Positions 43,587-52,114 of a DNA stretch of 64,000 bases are shown one piece after another; position 1 is the first letter of the stretch; the number at the start of each line of letters is the position of its first letter. Both the position numbers and the translations under genes were made by a program. The notes under the pieces were generated by a model that ran no database searches, had not been told where the DNA came from, and saw only the letters and a program-made list of their open reading frames with translations. This DNA comes from Nocardia sp. CDC159 (GTDB lineage Bacteria; Actinomycetota; Actinomycetes; Mycobacteriales; Mycobacteriaceae): NCBI RefSeq assembly GCF_023740735.1, contig NZ_JAMRXH010000016.1, positions 62,001 to 126,000 of the forward strand, written 5' to 3'.

Positions 43587-44627
43587 ATGGATCTCCCGGA
43601 TTCGAGGTCGGCGCCGCCCCCGGTGAGCCTGGCCGACGTGGCCAGTTATCTTCCCGGCGAGCCGGTCGGCACCGAATACTTCACCCGATTCTCTCGCTCC
43701 GAGCGCATGGCCAAGAACGTGATGTTCCGCGCCCCGAAGGCGCGTCATCACGTCGATCGCGACGAGACGGCGGTCGACATGGTGGAGCGGGCGGTCGCCC
43801 CGCTCGTGGAACGTCATGGGCGCGAACTGCTTCCGGCCATCGATGTGCTGCTCACCCACACCCAGCTGCCGACCAATCCGGTCATGGGCTGCGGTCCGGA
43901 GGTGGCACGGCGGCTGGGCATGCGGCCCGGCTGGGTCTACGACGTGCACAACGGCGGCTGTGCGGCCTTCGTGCACATGATGCAGCTGGGCCGGATGATC
44001 CTGCGGACCACCGCGGCGCGCAGCGCACTGATCGCGGTCGTGCAGAACACCGCGGGTCCGGTGTTCACCCAGACCGAGATTCGCGGGCTGGCCCAGGCGC
44101 CGGTGCCCGGGGACGGCTGCGGTGTCGGGTTGCTGGTGAAGAACGACCGGGCCCCGATCCTGGACATCGAATGCCGCACCTATCCGGAATTCGCCGGGGA
44201 TATGGATTTCGGCACCGGCTCCGAGCGCAAGTACTGGGAGCCCGGGGTCGGCCAGGCCTGCGTGACCTTCACCGAATCGAAGATCGCCAAGGTGTTCGCG
44301 CGGGGCAACCGGCTGGTGCCCGAGGTCGCGCTCGCGGTGTGCGAGCGGATCGGCGTCAAGGGCCGCGATATCGATACCTTCGTCACCAATCAGCCCAATC
44401 GGCTGTTCCTGCGCAATTGGCGCGACGCGTTGGAACTGCCCCCCGAACGGCATCCCGATTCCTTCGACGCCTGTGGGAATCTGTTCGCCGCGGGCATTCC
44501 GGTGACCCTGGACATCGAGAATCGGGCGGGGCGGCTGCGCAACGGCTCGGTGGTGCTGCTGGCCGCCTTCGCCCATGCCGGGGATTTCGCGGCCGCGGCG
44601 GCGGTGCGCTGGGGCGCGGCGGGATGA
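43587..44627 (+). CDS. KAS III (FabH-like) acyl-condensing enzyme with altered active site
   Basis: A 346-residue thiolase-fold protein of the FabH type. The nucleophile Cys125 is present (HNGGCAAFVH), the Asn of the triad at 298 is present (CGNLFAAGIP), but the expected catalytic His of the HQAN motif is Asn268 (TNQPNRLF). Such changes often mark enzymes that transfer an acyl group without decarboxylative condensation. ATG at 43587 is 8 bp after the previous stop; its own stop overlaps the next start (ATGA). Confidence 0.85.
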   Translation: MDLPDSRSAPPPVSLADVASYLPGEPVGTEYFTRFSRSERMAKNVMFRAPKARHHVDRDETAVDMVERAVAPLVERHGRELLPAIDVLLTHTQLPTNPVMGCGPEVARRLGMRPGWVYDVHNGGCAAFVHMMQLGRMILRTTAARSALIAVVQNTAGPVFTQTEIRGLAQAPVPGDGCGVGLLVKNDRAPILDIECRTYPEFAGDMDFGTGSERKYWEPGVGQACVTFTESKIAKVFARGNRLVPEVALAVCERIGVKGRDIDTFVTNQPNRLFLRNWRDALELPPERHPDSFDACGNLFAAGIPVTLDIENRAGRLRNGSVVLLAAFAHAGDFAAAAAVRWGAAG

Positions 44628-45703
44628 GCCGATCCTGGCGCACCGAGCCGATGTCCTCCTCCGCGACGGTGCGCTACGACCTGAGCTTGAGTGAAAACCC
44701 TTTTCCGCCTCTGCCGTCGGTGCTCCACGCGGTGCAGCGGGCGCTGGGGCGGGCCAATCGCTATCCGGAATTCTTGCCGCGGCGACTGCCCCGGATCATC
44801 GCCGCTCATCTCGGGGTACGGGCCGAGCAGGTGGCGGTCGGCGCCGGTGCGACCGGCGTCGTCCTGCAGATCATGCGGGCGCTGACCGATCCGGGCGGAC
44901 GCATGGTGTGCGCCGCGCCCACCTTCGACGGCTATCCGATCCTGGCGGATATGGTCGGCATGGAAACCGTGGGTATTCCGTTGGATTCGTCGGGGCGGCA
45001 GGATCTGTGGGCGATGGCGCGGGCGGTGGATTCGCGCACCGCCCTGGTCGCGGTCTGCCGTCCGCACAATCCGACCGGCACGGTGGTGGCGGCCGGTGAG
45101 CTGAGGGCGTTCCTGTTCGGCATTCCGCGACGGGTGCCGGTCGTCCTGGACGAGGCCTACGTCGAATTCCTCGGCGCCACCGACACACTCGATCGGCACG
45201 AACTCATCGCCCGCTATCCGAATCTGTTGGTGGTGCGCACGTTCTCCAAGGCGTACGGTCTGGCCGGACTGCGGATCGGATACGCCTTCGGCGCCGAGGA
45301 ACTGGTGCGGCGGGTGCTCCGGCTGCAGTTGCCGTTCGGTGTTCCGGAGACCGCCGTCGCGGCCGTGGCGGCCTCGTATGCGGCCGAAGCGGAACTGGCC
45401 GAACGCGTGCTGCGAATCGCGACCGAGCGTGAGCGGTTGCGAATCGCGCTGCGGCGCTGTGGCATTCGCGTCCCACGGGGTCGTGCGAACTTCCTGTACC
45501 TGCCTGGTCCCGGCATCGTGGACAGGCTCGCGCGCGCCGGTATCGCGGCCAAGGGCTATCCGGACGGCAGCGCGCGCATCGCGGTCGGTGATCCAGCCGC
45601 CGACGCCGCGGTCCGGCAGGCCCTCGGCGACCCCGATTCGCGTGGCCTCCGGCGCGTGGACAGCGGGCTTCGGTCGGTGACGGTACGAGATTCGGGCAAC
45701 TGA
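44624..45703 (+). CDS. PLP-dependent aminotransferase, HisC-like
   Basis: Fold type I aminotransferase of 359 residues, in the histidinol-phosphate aminotransferase class: SLSENPFPPLPSV, PHNPTGT, DEAYVEF and the PLP lysine at 209 (RTFSKAYGLAGLRIGY). Most such enzymes act on amino acids or phosphorylated amino alcohols; in this operon it may transaminate the acyloin or oxo product, which is inference. ATG at 44624 overlaps the KAS III stop; an internal ATG at 44651 also fits. Last gene of the cluster. Confidence 0.9.
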   Translation: MSRSWRTEPMSSSATVRYDLSLSENPFPPLPSVLHAVQRALGRANRYPEFLPRRLPRIIAAHLGVRAEQVAVGAGATGVVLQIMRALTDPGGRMVCAAPTFDGYPILADMVGMETVGIPLDSSGRQDLWAMARAVDSRTALVAVCRPHNPTGTVVAAGELRAFLFGIPRRVPVVLDEAYVEFLGATDTLDRHELIARYPNLLVVRTFSKAYGLAGLRIGYAFGAEELVRRVLRLQLPFGVPETAVAAVAASYAAEAELAERVLRIATERERLRIALRRCGIRVPRGRANFLYLPGPGIVDRLARAGIAAKGYPDGSARIAVGDPAADAAVRQALGDPDSRGLRRVDSGLRSVTVRDSGN

Positions 45704-45735
45704 CGAATCTGTTCGGCACGTAGTTCCCGGTCGAC

Positions 45736-46455
45736 TCAGAGCGTGGCGCGCAGGATCGTCGCGCCGCCGCCCGTGCGCACCTCGAGGGAGGCGATCTGAT
45801 CGGGCGCCAGCTCGGTGGTCCGGGTCATGGTCAGGGCCTCGCCCGGACCGGCGGACCAGCCCATGAGCTTCGCGGAGCCGCCCGTCCGCGAGGTCGCCCA
45901 GAGTTCGAAGCCGGCCTGGTACGGCAGCCCGCCCGGGGCGTAGCGGCACGACATCTCCACGGTCGCCTTGCCGCCCGCGTCGATCACCTTGAAGCTGGCC
46001 GAAACCGGGGTCGCCGCCACCGGTTCCAGCTGTCGCTCGGCCACGATGTGCTGGGTCGCCGGGGAGGCGCTGTGCTGGGTGACCGTCGCGGTGATCGGAA
46101 CCGCGATGATCACCGCCGCGGCCGCGGCGGCCACCGCACCGCCCACCGCCAGCAGACGGCCTCGCCGTCGTTGTGCGCGGGTTCGGTGCGCGAGTAGCGG
46201 GAGCAGATCCGGGGATTTCGTCGCGACCTCCGCGACCCGCGCGCCGTCCGGTTCCCCGCGGCTCGGATCCACCAGCGCCAGGGCGACTTCCGCGTCCACC
46301 CGGCCGAGCAGGCCCGGCAACCCGGCCAGCTCTCCGACCGCGTCACGGCAGCGGGGGCAGATGGCCAGATGCGCCTCGTACGCCAGGCGTTCGTTCCGCT
46401 CCAGCGTGCCGAGTACGTACGGCGCGTCCCACGTCGCGTACTCGTCATCGGTCAT
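45736..46455 (-). CDS. rslA: Anti-sigma factor, RslA-like
   Basis: A 239-residue membrane protein. N-terminal zinc anti-sigma domain with HLAICPRC (H-x3-CxxC) near residue 29, a membrane helix about 101-122, and an extracytoplasmic domain of about 115 residues. The layout and the ATWDAPYVLGTLE start resemble RslA, the redox-sensitive partner of SigL. ATG at 46455 overlaps the sigma-factor stop (ATGA). It sequesters the sigma factor until signal. Confidence 0.87.
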   Translation of the reverse strand: MTDDEYATWDAPYVLGTLERNERLAYEAHLAICPRCRDAVGELAGLPGLLGRVDAEVALALVDPSRGEPDGARVAEVATKSPDLLPLLAHRTRAQRRRGRLLAVGGAVAAAAAAVIIAVPITATVTQHSASPATQHIVAERQLEPVAATPVSASFKVIDAGGKATVEMSCRYAPGGLPYQAGFELWATSRTGGSAKLMGWSAGPGEALTMTRTTELAPDQIASLEVRTGGGATILRATL

Positions 46456-47042
46456 TTGGTCACCCCCATCTCCTGTAGTGCCGAGCGCAGGGCGCGCATG
46501 CCGTAGTGCAGCCGGGATTTCACGGTGCCCTCGGGGATGGCCAGTTCGGTCGCGATCTGCTGGGTCGACAGGCCGCGGTAGTACGCGCGCACGATCACAT
46601 TGCGGTGATCGGTACTCAGTCGGGCCAGCGCGTCGGCGATCAACCAGCCGTCCAGGGCGCGGTCGGCCTGATCCGGGCTGGCCTGTTCGGGTGGGGAGTC
46701 GGTGCGGTACTCGCGTCGATGCCGAGCGCTGCGGTGCTCGTCGACGGCCATGTTGCGGGCCACGGTGAACAGCCACGCCCGCGCGGACGCCGCGGACTGA
46801 TCGAGGATGTGCGGGCGCTGCCAGGCCCGCAGCAGCGTCTCCTGCACGATGTCCTCGGCCCGCCCGGAATCCCCGACGAGGCTGTAGGTGTATCGCCACA
46901 GGGCCGTCGCGTGTTCGTCGTAGAGCGCCCGCAGCAGCCGCGCCTGCGCCGGGTCCCCGTCGGTCCCGTCCGGAATCGGCGGGCCGATGAGAGACGGCCG
47001 GGTGTCGGCCCCGTCGCCGGGCGTCCCTGCTGAACCGGCCAT
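46452..47042 (-). CDS. sigL: ECF sigma factor, SigL-like
   Basis: A 196-residue ECF sigma factor: region 2 (AEDIVQETLLRAWQRPHI ... ARAWLFTVARNMAVDEHRSARH) and region 4 (STQQIATELAIPEGTVKSRLHYGMRALR). It resembles mycobacterial SigL closely in both regions, and its adjacent anti-sigma factor is RslA-like. ATG at 47042. Likely controls envelope or redox genes; targets in this window cannot be told. Confidence 0.9.
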   Translation of the reverse strand: MAGSAGTPGDGADTRPSLIGPPIPDGTDGDPAQARLLRALYDEHATALWRYTYSLVGDSGRAEDIVQETLLRAWQRPHILDQSAASARAWLFTVARNMAVDEHRSARHRREYRTDSPPEQASPDQADRALDGWLIADALARLSTDHRNVIVRAYYRGLSTQQIATELAIPEGTVKSRLHYGMRALRSALQEMGVTK

Positions 47043-47106
47043 GCGCTCACCTGGTCAGTCGGCGTCGGGATCGCGAGATACTGCCCACACCGGGTGGATA
47101 CGTATC

Positions 47107-47721
47107 TCAGTTGCGTTCCAGTTCAATCGGATGTGTGGCCAGCAGCGACAGCGGTAACGGCTGGCGGCGCAGCACCTGCGCCCACAGGTCGGTGCGCCCA
47201 GCGATCGGGTCCGACGGCAGCGCCGAGAGCACTATCCAGTCGCCGCGTTCCAGCTCGCCCTCGAGCTGGCCGAAGGTCCAGCCCGCGTATCCGGCGAAGA
47301 TGCGGATGCCCTCGACCAGCGGCGCGATCGCCTCCGGATCGGAGTCCAGGTCCAGCAGCGCCACCCGGCCGTCCACCCGGCGCAGGCCCGAGACGCGATC
47401 GATGGAGGTGCCGACCCGGACGGTGGCCAGGCACAGGGCCGCATCCCGTTTGACCGGTCCGCCCAGATACAGCGCGCGTGGCGGGGCGGCCAGTTCGGCC
47501 CAGCGCGGCAGCACGTCGTGGACGGCGGTGTCGCTGGGGCGGTTCAGCACCACCCCGAGGCTGCCCGCGTCGTTGTGCTCCACGATGTAGACGACGGTGC
47601 GCCGAAACGATGGCTCGACCAGATCGGTCGCCGAGACCAGCAGGGTGCCGGGCCGGACCGCTTGGTCCTCGTGCCGGAATTCGCGTCGCGAACGATCGCC
47701 GTGTTCCTCTGCGCGTGCCAC
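47107..47721 (-). CDS. YqgE/AlgH family protein (UPF0301)
   Basis: A 204-residue protein similar to Rv0038: GTLLVSATDLVEPSF, YIVEHNDAGSLGVVLNRP, YAGWTFGQLEGE and the C-terminal LPLSLLATHPIELERN. The function in the family is unsettled (transcriptional or redox-related). GTG at 47721 is the likely start; a TTG further up is possible. It lies 65 bp from the SigL gene and in mycobacteria near leuS as well. Confidence 0.9.
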   Translation of the reverse strand: MARAEEHGDRSRREFRHEDQAVRPGTLLVSATDLVEPSFRRTVVYIVEHNDAGSLGVVLNRPSDTAVHDVLPRWAELAAPPRALYLGGPVKRDAALCLATVRVGTSIDRVSGLRRVDGRVALLDLDSDPEAIAPLVEGIRIFAGYAGWTFGQLEGELERGDWIVLSALPSDPIAGRTDLWAQVLRRQPLPLSLLATHPIELERN

Positions 47722-47813
47722 CCCGCCATCATCGCATCGGAACAACCCCTATGCCGGTCAAGGTGTGTCCATTTACCGCGCATGCCGTCACGTTGTCCGA
47801 CATCCCGGGGCGC

Positions 47814-48131
47814 TCAACGCGGTAGGCCGAATCTTTCACGGGCCCAATGCGGGACCAACGCGACATATTCCGGTCGCGATTCCACGAAATGATGAACCAT
47901 CGGGCACAGCGGCAGAATCCCGAAGCCCTCCGCGCGGGTGTTGTCCAGCGCGGCCTGCACCAGTTTGCGGCCGTAACCCTGGCCTTCGTAGCGCGGATAG
48001 ATCTCGGTGTGTACGAAGGCGCGCTCGCCCGCGGTCTCCTGATATTCCGCGGTACCGGCGAGATTGCCATCGATGTGCAACTCGAAGCGGTCGAGGGCGG
48101 CGTTGTTGCTGACTGTCAGGGCCTGTGGCAC
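47814..48131 (-). CDS. GNAT-family N-acetyltransferase, YjdJ-like
   Basis: A 105-residue small acetyltransferase-fold protein, with the acetyl-CoA pyrophosphate loop EGQGYGRKL at about 49-57 and the C-terminal MVHHFVESRPEY typical of the short GNAT/YjdJ group. The substrate is not known. ATG at 48131; divergent from the secreted hydrolase gene. Confidence 0.88.
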   Translation of the reverse strand: MPQALTVSNNAALDRFELHIDGNLAGTAEYQETAGERAFVHTEIYPRYEGQGYGRKLVQAALDNTRAEGFGILPLCPMVHHFVESRPEYVALVPHWARERFGLPR

Positions 48132-48208
48132 CCGCTGAGCCTAGAACGGGAAGGTTGCCGATTGTGGGTAAGTGGCCCGGGTTGTCGCGTTCGAGTTGTC
48201 ACGCGAGA

Positions 48209-49753
48209 ATGGCGCAGGTGCTGACACGACGGGTGTTTCGCCCGGGGGTAGGGGTGTTCGCCGCGTTGCTGAGCGCGCAACTGCTCACCGGGGTGCCCGC
48301 CGCGCACGCCGCGCCGGCGTTCGGTCCCTGTCCGGACGGCGCGGTGCCGTCCGGTCGCGGTGTCGAATGCGCGGTGGTCGCGGTGCCGCGCGACCACGGT
48401 TCGCCCACCGGGCCCCGAATAGAGTTGACGGTGAGTCGCGTTCGCGCCACCGAACAGCGGTGGGGAACGATATTCGCCAATCCGGGTGGACCCGGTGCGG
48501 ACGCACTGGACTATTGGGTGCGGCCCGGCCTGGCATTTCCGGATGAGCTGAATGCGCATTACGACCGAATTGCGGTGCAGCCGCGCGGTATGCGCTGGTC
48601 CACACCACTGGAATGCGATTCCGGCGGCCGCGCCGTGACCCGGGCCGCCTGTGAGCGCGGTCGGCCCGGTTACCTGTCGACCATCACCACCGAGAACACC
48701 GCGCGCGATCTGGACGCGGTACGGGCGGCGCTCGGGCTGGAGCGCATCGGCTTTCTCGGCGTCTCCTACGGTACGTATCTGGGTGCGGTGTACGCCTCGC
48801 TGTTTCCGCGGCGGGTGGAGCGAATGGTGCTGGACTCCACGGTGAATCCGGCCTGGGTGTGGACCGAGCAATTCGCGCAGCAGCAACTGGCCGGGAAACA
48901 GCGGCTGGACGATTTGTTCGCCTGGATCGCGACCCGCGACGGCGACTATCACCTGGGCGCGACCCCGCTGCGGGTGTACCAGAACTGGGTGCGCCTGGTG
49001 GTCGCCCAGGGTGGCGGCTGGTACGCCAATCTGACCCCGCCGCCCGCGACCACCGCCGATATGTCCGCGACGCTGCCCGAGCCGCTGGCCGATATCGCCC
49101 GCGACGGTTTCAACGGCGGCCGCGACCAGATCGGCCGTTTGCAGAACCTGGCTCGCATCCTGGCCTCCGGCGGCGCGTCGGCCCAGGTGCCGCTGCTGTC
49201 CGCCACCGCCGTGGCCACCTACACCCGCGCCTTCTGGCCGAGCTTCGCCCGCGCCATGGCCGAGGCGGACGCGAACCCGAGCGACGCTCGCCTCGTGCGC
49301 GCCCTCGCGAGCGTGGCCGCGACCGACCCCACGGGCCGAAACGTCTTCGCCGCCATCACCTGCAACGAGAACGCCATCCCCGCCCGTCCCGAACTGATCG
49401 CCACCGCCGCCACCACGGTGGCCTCCGGCGGCAACGCCCTGAACGCCCGCGCCGACCTCATCCGCTCCGGCATAGCCTGCGACGACTGGCCCCCGTCCAC
49501 CACCCCCGTCCCGATCACCGACCACGGCCTGCGCACCCCACCCCTGATCCTGCAAAGCCGCCACGACGCCCTGACCCCCTACGAAGGCGCCCCCACCCTG
49601 GCCGCCACCCTCCACGGCCACCTCATCACCATCGAAGGCGGTGACCACGGCACCTTCGCCCGCGGCAACCCCACCGTCGACCAAGCCGTCCTCACCTACC
49701 TCCGCACCGGCGAAACCCCGATAAGTCACGCGGATCAGGCCCCGCTGGATTGA
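48209..49753 (+). CDS. Secreted alpha/beta hydrolase (tripeptidyl aminopeptidase type)
   Basis: A 514-residue exported hydrolase. Signal peptide to about residue 34 (VPAAHAA cleavage), oxyanion segment NPGGPGADAL, nucleophile in GVSYGT, Asp in SRHDALTP and His in GGDHGTF. The last part of the gene uses GCC/CTC codons differently from its start, but stays in frame. Probably hydrolyses peptides or esters outside the cell. ATG at 48209; a longer frame has no signal peptide placed at its N terminus. Confidence 0.9.
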   Translation: MAQVLTRRVFRPGVGVFAALLSAQLLTGVPAAHAAPAFGPCPDGAVPSGRGVECAVVAVPRDHGSPTGPRIELTVSRVRATEQRWGTIFANPGGPGADALDYWVRPGLAFPDELNAHYDRIAVQPRGMRWSTPLECDSGGRAVTRAACERGRPGYLSTITTENTARDLDAVRAALGLERIGFLGVSYGTYLGAVYASLFPRRVERMVLDSTVNPAWVWTEQFAQQQLAGKQRLDDLFAWIATRDGDYHLGATPLRVYQNWVRLVVAQGGGWYANLTPPPATTADMSATLPEPLADIARDGFNGGRDQIGRLQNLARILASGGASAQVPLLSATAVATYTRAFWPSFARAMAEADANPSDARLVRALASVAATDPTGRNVFAAITCNENAIPARPELIATAATTVASGGNALNARADLIRSGIACDDWPPSTTPVPITDHGLRTPPLILQSRHDALTPYEGAPTLAATLHGHLITIEGGDHGTFARGNPTVDQAVLTYLRTGETPISHADQAPLD

Positions 49754-49869
49754 CAACCCCGCCGGGCGGTCGGAGTCGCGCCTATCCGGGCCGAGTGTGG
49801 CGTCGAATATCTGTTGTCGCTTCCGAATGGTGGCGATCGTTTCGGGCCGGACACGAGAGGAATGCGATT

Positions 49870-50463
49870 GTGAGGTCGGGTGTGCCGCGCATCGGCAGGA
49901 TCGCAAGTGTGCTGATCGGAATGGCGGTCGCCGGTACGCTGGCGGTGCCCGGGGCGCTCGCCGGTGCGAGCCCGGCCGACGACGTCGGGAAGGTACAGAA
50001 CGAGCTGTTGAACGACGCCGACTACTTCGAACGGGTGGGCAAGGTTGACAAGGCGCTCTGTAGTGAATCCGAGGCACTGCCCGACGATCTCGAGGGAGTG
50101 GGGCTTTCCGACGCGGGCATCAAGAAGTGGTGGGAAATATACGACATCTCACCGCTGCGCTTCGTCACCTCCCCGACGGACGAGGCGCTGAAGGTCACTT
50201 TCGCGAAGGGTCAGCCGTGGGCTCCCCCGGTGGGGCTAACCGAAGCGCAGCTGGGCAAGTACTACGCGCGCCAATTGTGCGACAACGCCGATGCCAGAGA
50301 GAAGTTCGTCTCGAACCTGAAGACCTACACCGAAAAGTACGGCACCAAACTCGACCCCGGCATCAAAGGCGAAGACGACATGAAGGAGGTCTTCCTCGAC
50401 AAGCTGCGGAAGCAGGAAGCCCTGCTCACCAAGGAGGGTCTCTGCGAGTGCGAGCAATCCTGA
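49870..50463 (+). CDS. Secreted hypothetical protein
   Basis: A 197-residue protein with a signal peptide (helix about 10-26, ALAGA cleavage) and a mature part of about 165 residues, mostly helical and acidic, with four cysteines (two near the C terminus, LCECEQS). I do not recognise a family. GTG at 49870 has GAGAGGA upstream. Confidence 0.65.
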   Translation: MRSGVPRIGRIASVLIGMAVAGTLAVPGALAGASPADDVGKVQNELLNDADYFERVGKVDKALCSESEALPDDLEGVGLSDAGIKKWWEIYDISPLRFVTSPTDEALKVTFAKGQPWAPPVGLTEAQLGKYYARQLCDNADAREKFVSNLKTYTEKYGTKLDPGIKGEDDMKEVFLDKLRKQEALLTKEGLCECEQS

Positions 50464-50520
50464 GGTCCGGATAGGCCACGCGAGATGCCGACGTGGCGGG
50501 GTGGGCGGGAGGATGGGGAA

Positions 50521-51630
50521 ATGCGGGTGGTGTTGGCGCCGGACAAGTTCAAGGGGTCGCTGGACGCGGGGGAGGTGGTGGCGGCGCTGGCGGCGGGGGT
50601 GGCGCGGGTGCGGCCGGAGGTCGGGGTGGTGCGGATGCCGGTTGCCGATGGTGGGGATGGGACCGTGGGGGCGTTCGTGGCGGCGGGGTGGGAGGCGGTG
50701 CGGGTTGGGGCGGTCGGGCCTACCGGGATGCCTGTCGAGGCGGTTTATGCGGTGCGGGGTGGGACCGCGGTGGTCGAATTGGCGGGTGTGGTCGGGCTGG
50801 CGAAATTGCCTGGGGGACGGGCGGAGCCGATGGGCTCGAGCACCTACGGGCTTGGGATGGTGATCGGCGATGCGCTCGATCGGGGGGTGCGGGATATCGT
50901 GCTGGGGGTTGGCGGGAGCGCGTCGACCGACGGTGGGGCGGGGATGTTGCAGGCGCTCGGGCTGCGGATTCTGGATGCCGCGGGGTGTGAATTGCCCAGG
51001 GGCGGAGCGGCGCTCGCGCGAGCCGATCGGATCGATCGGTCGGGCTTGCATCCCGCGCTGCGGGAGACGTCGATCGTGCTCGCCAGCGATGTGGACAATC
51101 CGCTGCTCGGAACGCGCGGCGCCGCGGCGATTTTCGGGCCGCAGAAGGGCGCCGATCCCGAGCAGTGCGCGATTCTCGATGCGGCGCTGGCGAATTGGGC
51201 GCGAGTGGTCGATCCGGAGGTGGCCGAGCGGCCGGGGGCGGGGGCGGCCGGTGGTACCGGCTTCGCGGCGATGGCGCTGCTGGGGGCCGTGGAACGGCCC
51301 GGGATCGAGGTGGTGCTGGAGCTGATCGACTTCGCCGCCGAGGTGCGCGGCGCGGATCTGGTCGTCACCGGTGAGGGCTCCTTCGACGAGCAGACCCTGC
51401 ACGGCAAGGCTCCGATGGGCGTGTGCGCGGCGGCCCGGGCGGCGGGCGTGCCCGTCGTCGCCGTGGCGGGACGCTGCCTGCTCGACGAGAGCCGTTGGCG
51501 GGCCGCGGGTTTCGCCGATTGCTATGCGCTGTCCGAGCTGGAACCCGACCCGCGACGCTCGATGGTCGGGGCGGGTCCGCTGCTCGAACAGCTGGGCGCC
51601 CGCATTGCCCGCGAGCACCTGCGGTCCTGA
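50521..51630 (+). CDS. glxK: Glycerate 2-kinase
   Basis: Phosphorylates D-glycerate with ATP. A 369-residue member of the GlxK family: LAPDKFKGSL, VADGGDGT, GVGGSASTDGGAGML, GPQKGAD and TGEGSFDEQTLHGKAP are all present. ATG at 50521 behind GGGGA. It could use the glycerate released by the hydrolase at 28769-30106, linking the two genes metabolically (inference). It converges on the HxlR gene with 1 bp between stops. Confidence 0.95.
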   Translation: MRVVLAPDKFKGSLDAGEVVAALAAGVARVRPEVGVVRMPVADGGDGTVGAFVAAGWEAVRVGAVGPTGMPVEAVYAVRGGTAVVELAGVVGLAKLPGGRAEPMGSSTYGLGMVIGDALDRGVRDIVLGVGGSASTDGGAGMLQALGLRILDAAGCELPRGGAALARADRIDRSGLHPALRETSIVLASDVDNPLLGTRGAAAIFGPQKGADPEQCAILDAALANWARVVDPEVAERPGAGAAGGTGFAAMALLGAVERPGIEVVLELIDFAAEVRGADLVVTGEGSFDEQTLHGKAPMGVCAAARAAGVPVVAVAGRCLLDESRWRAAGFADCYALSELEPDPRRSMVGAGPLLEQLGARIAREHLRS

Positions 51631-51631
51631 A

Positions 51632-51988
51632 TCAGGTGGTGGCCAGTATGCGCCCCGACAGCGTGTCGCGGTGCCGGTCGCCCCACTGCTCCAGCGGTTT
51701 CAGCGCCCGGTTGAGCTCCTCGCCGAGCGAGGTCAGCGAATACTCCACCCGGGGCGGCACCTCCGGGTAGATCTCCCGGCGCACCACACCGGCGGCCTCC
51801 AGATGTCGGAGGTTCTCGGTGAGCACCTTCTCGCTCACCCCTTCGAGCAGCGCGCGGATCTGCCCGAACCGCTGCGGCCCCTCGCCCAGTACCCACATCA
51901 GATGCAGCTTCCACTTGCCACCGACCACGTCGATGGCCACCGACATCCCGCACACGCCGTCGTGAACCGCGTCACTACCCGTCGTCAC
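51632..51988 (-). CDS. HxlR family transcriptional regulator
   Basis: A 118-residue winged-helix regulator with the family Cys (VCGMSVAIDVVGGKWKLH), HTH around SEKVLTENLRHLEAAG and wing YSLTSLGEEL. Members often sense electrophiles, aldehydes or oxidants through the cysteine. It is divergent from the imine-reductase-like gene; the dyad at 52012-52023 is a likely site. Confidence 0.9.
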   Translation of the reverse strand: MTTGSDAVHDGVCGMSVAIDVVGGKWKLHLMWVLGEGPQRFGQIRALLEGVSEKVLTENLRHLEAAGVVRREIYPEVPPRVEYSLTSLGEELNRALKPLEQWGDRHRDTLSGRILATT

Positions 51989-52011
51989 CGCGACCTCCTG
52001 ACCGTATTTCG

Positions 52012-52023
52012 TACCTCTGGGTA
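52012..52023. promoter_or_regulatory. TACC-N4-GGTA dyad, HxlR-type operator candidate
   Basis: TACC at 52012-52015 and GGTA at 52020-52023 around TCTG, in the divergent promoter 24 bp from the HxlR start codon. Known HxlR sites have GTAT/CC...GG/ATAC symmetry, which this resembles. Confidence 0.45.
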
Positions 52024-52114
52024 AGCAACCACATCCGAAAGTGCGTTATTGCCGGACCCCCGATTTTTGCTGAACATCGCATATCGAAGTCGAACGAAAT
52101 CGAAGGAGAACACA

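Noticed and set aside
48209..49753. Frameshift or fusion in the secreted hydrolase because of its changed codon use after about 49200
   Set aside because: The frame stays open and the Asp and His motifs follow in frame, so it is one intact gene.
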